Positions 6,697 through 13,318 of a stretch of DNA of 13,318 nt are shown here, in pieces (the stretch's first letter is position 1; each line of letters opens with the position of its first letter). The notes under the pieces were generated by a model. The model had not been told where the DNA came from, did not search any database, and saw nothing but the letters and a program-made list of their open reading frames with translations. This DNA comes from CAZBUH01 sp964495095. GTDB lineage: Bacteria > Bacillota > Clostridia > Oscillospirales > Oscillospiraceae. A program made the translations under genes and the position numbers. Where the stretch lies: the NCBI GenBank assembly GCA_964495095.1, contig CAZBUH010000053.1, positions 1 to 13,318 of the forward strand. The letters are read 5' to 3'.

Positions 6697-7206
6697 CTAT
6701 CGGCTGCTGCTTCTTCTCGAGAGCCTCCGGACCGTGTAGTACACGGGTATGACAAAAACGATGGAGTACAGCGTCTGCCACAGCATGGGGAAAATTAACT
6801 GATGTATCCCGGCCCTGCCGTACACCAGCGTGCTGAAAAGCTGCACAAAGGCTGAAATAAGCAGCAAAAGGGCCGAGGTAAAGAGAAACGACGGAAAGCC
6901 GCGGGTAAGCACATACTGGGTCAGCATACCCATTATCAGGCCCGCCGCGGTGAGAAGCAGTGTAAAAACTATCGTCGGGTCGTTCATGGATATGTCGCAG
7001 AGCATGCCGGCAAAAAGGCCGAATATGCCCCCCTTTGTCCCGCCCTCAAACATTGCCACGCCGATGACCGCCGTGGGGATTATAAGCGGCTTTATTCCGT
7101 GTATGGCAAGCCGCGGGAAAACCATGGCCTGCAAAATAAAAAGTATAACAAGAAAAAGCCCGTAAGCAACGCATTTCAGGACCGTCTCATGCTTTGGAAG
7201 CTCCAT
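6697..7206 (-). CDS. mreD: Rod shape-determining membrane protein MreD
   Basis: Integral membrane component of the elongation complex, working with MreC and PBP2. The 169 residues are strongly hydrophobic, with about five membrane segments (near residues 12-30, 38-58, 60-100 as two segments, 104-128 and 140-160) and a basic C-terminus ending RRLSRRSSSR. MreD is poorly conserved, so the call rests on size, topology and position between mreC and PBP2. AAGGAGG lies 6 nt before the ATG, directly after the mreC stop 11 nt upstream. Confidence 0.9.
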   Translation of the reverse strand: MELPKHETVLKCVAYGLFLVILFILQAMVFPRLAIHGIKPLIIPTAVIGVAMFEGGTKGGIFGLFAGMLCDISMNDPTIVFTLLLTAAGLIMGMLTQYVLTRGFPSFLFTSALLLLISAFVQLFSTLVYGRAGIHQLIFPMLWQTLYSIVFVIPVYYTVRRLSRRSSSR

Positions 7207-7217
7207 TGCGCGCCTCC

Positions 7218-8063
7218 TTATTCAGCCACGTCGAAGTCTTTTATGACGTAGACGTGAGTAAGCTCCCCCAGCTCCATTGCCGGGGCGATGGTGGCATACT
7301 GGGAAAGGCCCGTCTCATCGATGCCGACGGATTCCACACAGCCTATGACTATCCCCTGAGGGAAAACGCCGCCCTTGCCCGAGGTGAGTATAAGGTCCCC
7401 GGCCAGAAGGTCGGTGCCGTCGGAGATATATTTAAGCTTCATAAGTCCCTGATTCATAAGGGTAAAATCCCCGCAGGCCACGGCGGCGGAGCTGTCCTTT
7501 TCCACAAGGGCGCCCACGTTGCTGCTGGAATCGAGGATCGTTGTCACAGTGGCCGTTGTAGAGCCGAGCTCCGTTATCTGCCCCACAAGATACCCGGCCT
7601 CGGTCACGACGCAGTCGCCCACCGCCAGCTCCGAGCTTTCGCCCTTGTTGATGGTGAAATTGGAGGCCCAGCTTGACGCGCCCCAGGATATCACCGTGGC
7701 GTTTTCAAACACGAAATCCGAGTGCTTTTTCTTGAGCCCCAGCAGCTCCCGCAGCCGGTCGTTCTCCTCATTGGCGTCGGTGGAGTCAAGGAGCTCCTGC
7801 TGCATATCGGCTATCTGGTTTTTAAGCTCCCGGTTTTCCGCCTCAAGCTGGTCGTACTTATACATGTAGTCGTACACCTTTTCCAGATTCTGAGCAATGG
7901 CCGAGACGCATATCCGCACAGGCTTCATCACCACGTTCACGGCCCCATTCACGAAGCTGGAGCTGCCGAAATACACAGTCAAGGCGGTAACGACAGCTAT
8001 GACAAGCGCCACAGCCATTATCGGTATGCCGCGTTTTTTGAGAAATTCTTTCAATGTTCTCAC
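7218..8063 (-). CDS. mreC: Rod shape-determining protein MreC
   Basis: Membrane-anchored scaffold that activates PBP2 during elongation. A single membrane helix lies near residues 12-32, followed by a coiled coil around residues 68-110 (YKYDQLEAENRELKNQIADM region) and the extracellular beta domain, which contains DCVVTEAGYLVGQI and GGVFPQGIVIG. The start is taken as GTG at 8063, giving 281 residues: AAAGGA lies 6 nt upstream, and GTGA overlaps the maf stop by 4 nt. The in-frame ATG at 8120 would add 19 residues inside maf and is unlikely. mreB, usually directly upstream, is absent here; maf takes that place. Confidence 0.94.
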   Translation of the reverse strand: MRTLKEFLKKRGIPIMAVALVIAVVTALTVYFGSSSFVNGAVNVVMKPVRICVSAIAQNLEKVYDYMYKYDQLEAENRELKNQIADMQQELLDSTDANEENDRLRELLGLKKKHSDFVFENATVISWGASSWASNFTINKGESSELAVGDCVVTEAGYLVGQITELGSTTATVTTILDSSSNVGALVEKDSSAAVACGDFTLMNQGLMKLKYISDGTDLLAGDLILTSGKGGVFPQGIVIGCVESVGIDETGLSQYATIAPAMELGELTHVYVIKDFDVAE

Positions 8064-8641
8064 CCGTTTTCCTTTAAGAGCGAATATCCGAAACGCTCCG
8101 TCATCCTGCCCAGCCTGCACAGCGGCAGGCCCATAACGTTAAAGTAATCACCCCTGATGCTCTCCACAAATATCGCGCCTATGCCCTGTATGCCGTAGGC
8201 GCCGGCCTTGTCCATAGGCTCGCCGGTTTTTATATATGTCTCTATCTCCCGGCGTCTCAGCGCCCGAAAGGTCACATCCGTTTTTTCCGCTTCTTTTATA
8301 AGCTCCCCGTCTCTTACCAGGGCTACGCCGGTATATACGGTGTGGGTGCGTCCCGAGAGCCTTTCCAGCATTTTTGCCGCCTGTGCCTCATCACCGGGCT
8401 TCCCCATTGGGGAGCCGTCCAGATAAACCAGCGTGTCCGCCCCGATAACGAGGCTCCCCGCCGGGCTTCGTCCCGCCACCTCCAGCGCTTTTGCGGCGGC
8501 CAGCGCCTTCACCGTCTCCTCAGGGGAAGCGCCTACGGGGGGATTTTCCCCGCTCTCCGAGGGTATCACCCTGAATTCAAGGCCCAGCATTTTAAGCAGC
8601 TCACGCCGTCTTGGAGAGCCGGAAGCCAAAATAAGTTCCAT
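8060..8641 (-). CDS. maf: Maf-type nucleoside triphosphate pyrophosphatase
   Basis: Cytoplasmic pyrophosphatase that converts non-canonical or surplus nucleoside triphosphates to monophosphates, with a suggested house-cleaning role. Family marks: SGSPRRREL (residues 7-15), the acidic GADT (67-70, Asp69), GKP (80-82), SGRTHTVYTGV (96-106) and TGEPMDKAGAYGIQG near residue 145. The length of 193 is typical. It looks closer to the YhdE/Maf type (dTTP/UTP) than to YceF, but this split is not proven here. The ATG shares one base with the U32 stop (TAATG) and its own TGA overlaps the mreC GTG, so all three genes are probably translationally coupled. maf beside mreC is a widespread arrangement. Confidence 0.95.
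   Translation of the reverse strand: MELILASGSPRRRELLKMLGLEFRVIPSESGENPPVGASPEETVKALAAAKALEVAGRSPAGSLVIGADTLVYLDGSPMGKPGDEAQAAKMLERLSGRTHTVYTGVALVRDGELIKEAEKTDVTFRALRRREIETYIKTGEPMDKAGAYGIQGIGAIFVESIRGDYFNVMGLPLCRLGRMTERFGYSLLKENG
8070..8075 (-). promoter_or_regulatory. Ribosome binding site deciding the GTG start of mreC
   Basis: AAAGGA on the minus strand, within the end of maf, lies 6 nt before the GTG at 8063. It favours that start over the upstream in-frame ATG at 8120. Confidence 0.7.
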
Positions 8642-10734
8642 TACTCCACACCTCTGTAGTAAAGTCCCCTTGTAACGCCGTTGGGGGCATACTCGTCCTC
8701 TCCAAGATATCTATCCATTATTTTAACGCATTCCCGCGCATTTTCTGTCGTAAAAGCAAGGCGGGCGCCCCACACTCCGGCCTGGGCTATATCCTCCTGC
8801 CTGTCGGCCAGAAAGAGCTTGTGGGAATTTAGTACCACGCTCCGGCAGCCGTAGGCTTTCACCACCGGGAATATCTCCCCCCGGCGGTCGATGAGCTGAT
8901 TGAAGTTGGTGCAGGTGCCGCAGCTTCCGGTGCAGTTTTTCGATATGCAGTTCTCCGTTATCATAAGGGGCAGACGCCCGTAGGCCAGTATCTCCGTATC
9001 CGCGCACTTGCGTATATCCCTTATCTGGCTGAGCCGCAGCTCAAAGGACAGTGTGACCGAGCTGAGCCCCAGCTCCCGCACCGCCCGCAGGGATTCAGAG
9101 TTATAAATGTTAAGGCCGAAATCCCCCCGGACGTTAAAGCCCAGGTTTTTTGCAAAAAGTATATGGCCGATGTTCCCCACCAGCGCGTCGGATATGTGCA
9201 TTTTCGCCGCCAGGCCCATAAGCTCCGTCACGGCGTCCCGCTCCGTGTCGTGGATTATCCGGGGCACTATAACGCCAAGGGTTATGTCCTCATCGTTCAA
9301 AAACGGCTCCATATATTCATAGCCGTCCTCAATCTCCTCCAGCGGGACGTACACTATTTTCGGCTTTCGCTTTGCCAGCTCCGGCGATAGCTGGTCGGCC
9401 TTCATGACGGACACGGTAAAAACCGGCTTTTCCCGGCGGCAGTCATCCTTGAATATCTGGACATACTCGCCCTCCGGCCCCGGAAGATACTCCCGGCGCT
9501 TTTCAAAAAGCTCCGCCAGTATTGTCCTGCGCATCTCGTTTATCTGGGCGGCCGTGAGGTTGAGCCCGCTGTCCACCACGTTTTTAACGCCCTGGCACAG
9601 AAACGGCGTGCCGCCCGTCTTATAAAGCTGGGTCTGAAGGGTTGTGGCCGTAAGCTCCCTGTGGAAGGCCGGCTCCGGCACGGGGCCGGTGCAGGCGGCG
9701 GTGTTGCCCCTGTCGTCTATGGCGGCCAGCTTCGCCGGCACACCCTCCTTCACGATGCCCACAAATTTTACCGGCACCCGCTGGTATTCGTTATTAAGGT
9801 ACTGCTTCCTGGCGGCCATGAAAAAGCGGTTGTCGCCATTTTCGGCCTCCTCCCGGACTCCAAGCATTTCCGGCCCCTTTTTGTCCCGGAAATAGGCGTC
9901 CGTAAAGCCCTGGCGGGAGAAAGCGTCCCGGAGGGATTTCATATCCGCCTCCGGCGGCGGGTTTTTGCTCTTTATGGCCCTGGCGTAAACGTCCGTCACC
10001 ACCGCCGTATACTCTGGCCGCCTCATTCTTCCCTCAATCTTGATGCAGGTGACGCCGCACTTATCCAGCGCCTCCAGATGGTTCACAAGGCAGTTGTCCT
10101 TAAGGCTCAGGGGGTAATCCACGCTTCTGCCGGAGAAGGTGTAATTTAACCGGCAGGGCTGGGCGCACATTCCCCGGTTGCCGCTTCTGCGTCCTATGAC
10201 GGCGCTCATATAGCACTGGCCCGAGTAGCACATGCAGAGGGCCCCGTGGACGAACACCTCCGTCTCGATGGGGGAATTTTCGCAAATATACGCTATCTCC
10301 TCGTATGAGAGCTCCCTTGCCAGCACCACCCGCTTTAAGCCCATGGCGGCGGCCATCTTCACGCCCTCAAGATTGTGTATGCTCATCTGGGTGCTGGCGT
10401 GTATTGGCATTTCCGGCACCGACTGACGCACTGCCAGATATACGCCCAAATCCTGCACCAGTATAGCGTCCGCCCCCAGGCGGTTTGCGGTTTTGGCCGC
10501 GTCCGCCACCTTGTAAAGCTCCCTGTCGGAAGCCAGCGTGTTCAGAGTCACATATGTCTTAACGCCTCTTACGCGGCAGAACTCCGCCGCCTTGGCAAAT
10601 TCCTCTTCCGTGAAATTTTTGGCGTTCCGGCGGGCGTTGAAGTCGCCGAAACCCATATATACTGCGTCCGCCCCGTTCTGAACGGCGGCCACGACGCTCT
10701 CCGGCGATCCGGCCGGGGCGAGAAGCTCCAGCAT
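8641..10734 (-). CDS. U32-family protein with DUF3656-like region (RlhA/TrhP-related)
   Basis: Named as peptidase U32, but characterised relatives RlhA (23S rRNA C2501) and TrhP (tRNA U34) are needed for RNA hydroxylation, so an RNA-modification role is more likely than proteolysis. The N-terminal TIM-barrel-like part starts LELLAPAGSPES. HASTQ is at 112-116, and the signature around GALCMCYSGQC places Cys167, Cys174, Cys190 and Cys194 as the expected Fe-S ligands. A middle region of about 370-480 fits DUF3656. A further repeat-like part near residue 584 contains AYGRLPLMITENC and a second cluster, Cys596, Cys601, Cys605 and Cys608. Length is 697 residues, near the long RlhA-like forms. The start at 10734 is chosen because AAGGAGG lies 9 nt upstream and LELLAPAGS is the family N-terminus. 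It overlaps maf by one base. Confidence 0.92.
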   Translation of the reverse strand: MLELLAPAGSPESVVAAVQNGADAVYMGFGDFNARRNAKNFTEEEFAKAAEFCRVRGVKTYVTLNTLASDRELYKVADAAKTANRLGADAILVQDLGVYLAVRQSVPEMPIHASTQMSIHNLEGVKMAAAMGLKRVVLARELSYEEIAYICENSPIETEVFVHGALCMCYSGQCYMSAVIGRRSGNRGMCAQPCRLNYTFSGRSVDYPLSLKDNCLVNHLEALDKCGVTCIKIEGRMRRPEYTAVVTDVYARAIKSKNPPPEADMKSLRDAFSRQGFTDAYFRDKKGPEMLGVREEAENGDNRFFMAARKQYLNNEYQRVPVKFVGIVKEGVPAKLAAIDDRGNTAACTGPVPEPAFHRELTATTLQTQLYKTGGTPFLCQGVKNVVDSGLNLTAAQINEMRRTILAELFEKRREYLPGPEGEYVQIFKDDCRREKPVFTVSVMKADQLSPELAKRKPKIVYVPLEEIEDGYEYMEPFLNDEDITLGVIVPRIIHDTERDAVTELMGLAAKMHISDALVGNIGHILFAKNLGFNVRGDFGLNIYNSESLRAVRELGLSSVTLSFELRLSQIRDIRKCADTEILAYGRLPLMITENCISKNCTGSCGTCTNFNQLIDRRGEIFPVVKAYGCRSVVLNSHKLFLADRQEDIAQAGVWGARLAFTTENARECVKIMDRYLGEDEYAPNGVTRGLYYRGVE

Positions 10735-10743
10735 ATTTAAACG

Positions 10744-10750
10744 CCTCCTT
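10744..10750 (-). promoter_or_regulatory. Ribosome binding site deciding the U32 start
   Basis: AAGGAGG on the minus strand lies 9 nt before the ATG at 10734. It sits between the in-frame ATG at 10761 and this ATG, ruling out the longer form. Confidence 0.8.
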
Positions 10751-10780
10751 AAAAGCAGCAATAGGTAAAATCAAAAAGTC

Positions 10781-12139
10781 TCAGTTTTTCAGGCTGTTCA
10801 GGGGAGCCGGTATGCGCCCGCCCCTGTCTATAAAGGCTTTGGGGCTCTCCTGATGCACCGGCATCACCGGGGCCGAGCCCAAAAGGCCGCCGAACTCCAC
10901 CTGGTCCCCCACGTCCTTGCCCGGAGCGGGTATTATCCTCACGGCGGTGGTCTTGGTATTTATAACGCCGATTGCCGCCTCGTCGGCGATAATGGCGGAA
11001 ATCGTCTCCGCCGGGGTATCGCCAGGCACGGCTATCATGTCCAGCCCAACGGAGCACACGCAGGTCATGGCCTCAAGCTTATCCAGCGTAAGGGTGCCAG
11101 ATGATGCGGCAGCTATCATGCCCTCGTCCTCAGATACGGGTATAAACGCCCCGGAAAGGCCGCCCACATGGCCTGAGGCCATGACCCCGCCCTTTTTAAC
11201 GGCGTCGTTCAGCACGGCGAGAGCCGCAGTTGTGCCGTGGGCGCCGCAGGTGCCAACGCCCATCTCCTCCAATATTCTGGCGACGGAATCCCCCTTCGCC
11301 GGGGTGGGGGCCAGTGACAGATCCACAACGCCGAAAGGCACGTTCAGCCGTCTTGAAGCCTCCTGGGCCACAAGCTGGCCCATTCTGGTTATCCTGAAGG
11401 CCGTCTTTTTTACGGTCTCCGCCACCACGTCAAAGGGCTGCCCCTTTACGGACTGCAGGGCGCGGTACACCACGCCCGGGCCGGAGACCCCTACGTTTAT
11501 GACGCACTCCGGCTCTCCAACTCCGTGGAAAGCCCCGGCCATAAACGGGTTATCCTCCACGGCGTTTGCAAACACCACAAGCTTTGCGCAGCCCATGCCG
11601 CCCCTGTCGGCGGTTTTTTCCGCCGTCTCCTTTACAATGCGGCCCATAAGGGCCACGGCGTCCATATTTATGCCCGCCTTTGTGGTGGCCACGTTTACGC
11701 TGGAGCAGACGTTCTCCGTCGCCGCCAGCGCCGCCGGTATGGAGCTTATAAGCCGCCGGTCCCCAAGGGTAAAGCCCTTGTGCACAAGGGCGGAAAATCC
11801 GCCTATGAAGTTTACGCCGCAGGCCGCCGCAGCCCTGTCCATGGCCTGGGCGAAGGGGACATAGTCCTCCGTTTCGCAGCTCTCGGCCACAAGGGCAATG
11901 GGCGTCACGGATATGCGCTTATTCACAATCGGTATGCCGTACTCCGTCTCTATGGCCTCGCCTGTCCTCACCAGATTTTCGGCGCATTTCGTTATTTTAT
12001 CGTATATTTTTTCCGCGCACCTTTTCGGCTCCGGATGGGCGCAGTCCCTGAGGGAGATGCCCATGGTGATGGTGCGGATGTCAAGGTGCTGGCGGTCTAT
12101 CATGTCGATAGTCTGCAAAATATCGGAATGGTTCAGCAT
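10781..12139 (-). CDS. DUF711/UPF0210 (PFL-fold) family protein of unknown function
   Basis: Member of the family annotated as PFL family protein, DUF711 or UPF0210; its biochemical role is not established. The 452 residues match the family length. Recognisable blocks are LDIRTITMGISLRDC (residues 19-33), GGFSALVHKG (113-122), GPGVVYRAL (220-228), DLSLAPTPAKGDSVA (273-287), GTCGAHGTTAALAVLNDA (296-313) and the C-terminal end FIDRGGRIPAP (436-446). The family name comes from a structural likeness to pyruvate formate-lyase; no clear glycyl-radical motif of the RVxG type was seen. The ACT-domain gene ends 29 nt upstream, a pairing conserved in many Firmicutes and archaea, which suggests the ACT protein senses a small molecule for this partner (inference). 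AAGGA lies about 9 nt before the ATG. The U32 gene starts 46 nt downstream. Confidence 0.92.
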   Translation of the reverse strand: MLNHSDILQTIDMIDRQHLDIRTITMGISLRDCAHPEPKRCAEKIYDKITKCAENLVRTGEAIETEYGIPIVNKRISVTPIALVAESCETEDYVPFAQAMDRAAAACGVNFIGGFSALVHKGFTLGDRRLISSIPAALAATENVCSSVNVATTKAGINMDAVALMGRIVKETAEKTADRGGMGCAKLVVFANAVEDNPFMAGAFHGVGEPECVINVGVSGPGVVYRALQSVKGQPFDVVAETVKKTAFRITRMGQLVAQEASRRLNVPFGVVDLSLAPTPAKGDSVARILEEMGVGTCGAHGTTAALAVLNDAVKKGGVMASGHVGGLSGAFIPVSEDEGMIAAASSGTLTLDKLEAMTCVCSVGLDMIAVPGDTPAETISAIIADEAAIGVINTKTTAVRIIPAPGKDVGDQVEFGGLLGSAPVMPVHQESPKAFIDRGGRIPAPLNSLKN

Positions 12140-12168
12140 TTTATCAGATCCTTATCCTTTGCCGTCAT

Positions 12169-12438
12169 TTATATCTTGTGCATGGCGTTGAAGATGTCCT
12201 CCCGCTGTATTCGGATATTGAGGCCCATATTTTCGCCCTTGTCGTGGAGGGCGGCGCTTATCTTCTCGTAGGGCGTATCGCTTGTGCCGGTGTCCACCAG
12301 CATTGTCATTGTGAAAAATTCCTGCATGACCGTCTGGTTTATGTCAAGGATGTTCACGCTCAGCTCCGCAAGAAGGGAGCAGACCTCGGCGATTATTCCC
12401 ACTCTGTCGTTTCCTATCACCGTTACTATCGCTCTCAT
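12169..12438 (-). CDS. ACT-domain protein (UPF0237 family)
   Basis: This 89-residue single ACT domain is the small ligand-binding fold often used to sense amino acids. The N-terminus RAIVTVIGNDRVGIIAEV fits the first strand, loop and helix, with the NDRVGI turn at the usual ligand site; VNILDINQTVMQEFFTMTMLV fits strands two and three. Length and context match UPF0237, which is typically encoded next to UPF0210, as here. It is probably the regulatory or sensing partner of the downstream gene. AGGAGG lies 6 nt before the ATG and the gene follows the YfbR homologue by 18 nt, so the genes are likely co-transcribed. The ligand is unknown. Confidence 0.94.
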   Translation of the reverse strand: MRAIVTVIGNDRVGIIAEVCSLLAELSVNILDINQTVMQEFFTMTMLVDTGTSDTPYEKISAALHDKGENMGLNIRIQREDIFNAMHKI

Positions 12439-12456
12439 GTTTTTCCTCCTAAATCT

Positions 12457-13032
12457 CTACTTTATCTCGTCCAGGTTCAGCCGGAAGCTCTCAAGGAAAT
12501 GCTCCATAAAGTAGTCCAGCTCCGGAAGGGCCATTTCCTGAAGGGCCTTGTAGGTCTGCTTTGCCGCAGACTCAAATTCCTGATTTCCCGCCTTAAGCTC
12601 CTCAACGCATTTTATATATGCCGAGAGCTTGTCCGCCGCCTTTACTATGAGCCTTACGCTTTCGTCGTCCTCCTTTAAGAGGGGCTCATAGCTCTTTTTA
12701 AGCTCCTGTGGGAGCATTGACAGCAGCCTGTCGCAGCTCACCTGCTCCACCTGCTTGTAGGCGGTCATAATGTGGGGGTTATAATATTTTATGGGAGTCG
12801 GCAGGTCCCCGGTGAGTATCTCCGAGGCGTCGTGAAAAAGCGCCGCCGAGGCGCACCTGTCCGGATCCGCCTCTCCGCCCAGGACGTCCCGCTTTATAAG
12901 AGCCAGTGCGTGGGCCAGCACCGCCACCATATGGCTGTGCTCCTGAATATTTTCCTGAAAAGTGTTCCGCATAAGCCCCCAGCGGTTTATGTACCGCATA
13001 CGGGAGATGAGCGCATAAAAGCTGTATTCCAT
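12457..13032 (-). CDS. HD-domain 5'-deoxynucleotidase, YfbR type
   Basis: Cytoplasmic phosphohydrolase of the HD superfamily that removes phosphate from deoxyribonucleoside 5'-monophosphates. Over 191 residues it follows E. coli YfbR (199) closely: NRWGLMRN (16-23), the metal ligands His32 (EHS), His67-Asp68 (HDASEILTGDLPTP) and Asp134 (KAADKLSAYIKC), then DYFMEHFLESF near the end. Arg17 and Trp18 match the substrate-pocket residues of YfbR. The start at 13032 is chosen because YfbR-like sequence begins there (MEYSFYALISRM) and GGAGG lies 4 nt upstream, somewhat close; the ATG at 13050 has no site. It is the first gene of the minus-strand series behind the promoter at 13084-13112. Confidence 0.94.
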   Translation of the reverse strand: MEYSFYALISRMRYINRWGLMRNTFQENIQEHSHMVAVLAHALALIKRDVLGGEADPDRCASAALFHDASEILTGDLPTPIKYYNPHIMTAYKQVEQVSCDRLLSMLPQELKKSYEPLLKEDDESVRLIVKAADKLSAYIKCVEELKAGNQEFESAAKQTYKALQEMALPELDYFMEHFLESFRLNLDEIK

Positions 13033-13036
13033 AAAT

Positions 13037-13041
13037 CCTCC
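13037..13041 (-). promoter_or_regulatory. Ribosome binding site of the YfbR homologue
   Basis: GGAGG on the minus strand lies only 4 nt before the ATG at 13032. The spacing is short but no better start is available, and the protein alignment agrees with it. Confidence 0.6.
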
Positions 13042-13083
13042 GCAGAGCATAAAATCCGTATTCTAAAATAAATATACTTTATT

Positions 13084-13112
13084 ATAATACCATGAGAGTT
13101 GGAAGTTGTAAA
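13084..13112 (-). promoter_or_regulatory. Sigma-A-type promoter for the yfbR-to-PBP2 gene series
   Basis: On the minus strand TTTACA (plus 13107-13112) lies 17 nt from TATTAT (plus 13084-13089); a shifted TATAAT overlaps at 13081-13086 with 20 nt spacing. Transcription would begin near 13075, about 43 nt before the ATG of the first gene. No other clear promoter was seen until 4603, so it may serve eight genes. Confidence 0.7.
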
Positions 13113-13148
13113 TATTATATGGGCTCAAAAACTCAAAAAACCACCGCG

Positions 13149-13162
13149 CCGCAGACCTGCGG
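13149..13162. repeat. Short GC-rich inverted repeat between divergent promoters
   Basis: CCGCAG and CTGCGG face each other across two bases. It lies in a GC-rich block (about 13141-13214) that also holds the distant arms CCGCCGC (13166-13172) and GCGGCGG (13208-13214). On the minus strand a T-run follows eight bases later, but no minus-strand gene is known to end here, so a terminator is not claimed. Confidence 0.4.
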
Positions 13163-13214
13163 GGCCCGCCGCTTTCCCGGCGTATCCCGCCTCCGGAATT
13201 TCGGGCTGCGGCGG

Positions 13215-13243
13215 TTGAAAAGCCCATAAGTTAGAGGTATACT
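13215..13243 (+). promoter_or_regulatory. Sigma-A-type promoter for the plus-strand gene leaving the window
   Basis: TTGAAA (13215-13220), a 17 nt spacer and TATACT (13238-13243) match a housekeeping promoter well. The predicted transcription start near 13250 leaves about 40 nt of leader before the ATG at 13291. The -35 box lies just inside a short GGGCT/AGCCC inverted repeat (13203-13207 and 13220-13224). Confidence 0.72.
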
Positions 13244-13290
13244 GTTTCATGTTGCGGGAGCGGCAAATCGGGATGTGAAAGGGGATTGTG

Positions 13291-13318
13291 ATGATAAGAA
13301 CATTTGATATTTCATATT
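13291..13318 (+). CDS. Start of a plus-strand gene, cut by window edge
   Basis: Only nine codons are visible (MIRTFDISY), so the product cannot be named. Support comes from AAAGGGG six bases before the ATG, a well-spaced promoter at 13215-13243 and the absence of a competing gene. A GTG directly before the ATG is in frame and could be the start instead. It is divergent from the yfbR series. Confidence 0.5.

Noticed and set aside
10917..11864. 315-codon open frame on the plus strand opposite the DUF711 gene
   Set aside because: Low-complexity Ala/Pro/Ser/Thr-rich translation without ribosome site, fully inside a conserved gene on the other strand.
13249..13278. Nine-codon leader peptide before the plus-strand gene
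   Set aside because: Its ATG falls at the predicted transcription start, leaving no room for a ribosome site.

Overview
The window looks like chromosomal core sequence from a GC-rich member of the Clostridia, most likely an Oscillospiraceae/Ruminococcaceae-type gut Firmicute. The support is strong AGGAGG-type ribosome binding sites, sigma-A-like promoters of the TTGAAA-N17-TATAAT kind, the gene order maf-mreC-mreD-PBP2-minD-mgsA, and GC-rich genes that nevertheless use ATA often for isoleucine. The taxon is an inference from gene content, since no rRNA is present. No phage, transposon, CRISPR or tRNA gene was seen.

Almost everything lies on the minus strand, so transcription runs from right to left. 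Right end (13033-13318): two promoters face away from each other. One drives the minus-strand gene series. The other drives a plus-strand gene of which only nine codons are in the window. Then, in transcription order: a YfbR-type 5'-deoxynucleotidase (12457-13032), an ACT-domain protein (12169-12438), its usual partner of the DUF711/UPF0210 family (10781-12139), a large U32-family protein related to RNA hydroxylation enzymes (8641-10734), Maf (8060-8641), MreC (7218-8063), MreD (6697-7206) and a class B PBP2 (4654-6684). Gaps are short, and U32-maf and maf-mreC overlap by 1 and 4 nt, so this is probably one long transcription unit joining nucleotide housekeeping, RNA modification and cell-wall elongation.

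A second promoter at 4575-4603 starts a minD-mgsA unit. minD begins with TTG and ends without the usual membrane-targeting tail. The MgsA-like protein has Asn at the positions of the catalytic base Asp71 and of His98 (E. coli numbering). minC, minE, mreB and rodA, common neighbours in this cluster, are absent here.

Between mgsA and hisS (3140-3378) lies a gene-free stretch made almost entirely of six consecutive inverted repeats. After it come hisS (1784-3139) and aspS (1-1743, C-terminus cut by the window edge). The AspRS resembles the alphaproteobacterial-type subgroup more than the E. coli or Bacillus type.

The points most worth a second look are the MgsA-like protein lacking its catalytic base, the tail-less MinD without MinC/MinE beside it, and the hairpin array ahead of hisS. 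Nothing here is clearly a new defence or mobile system.
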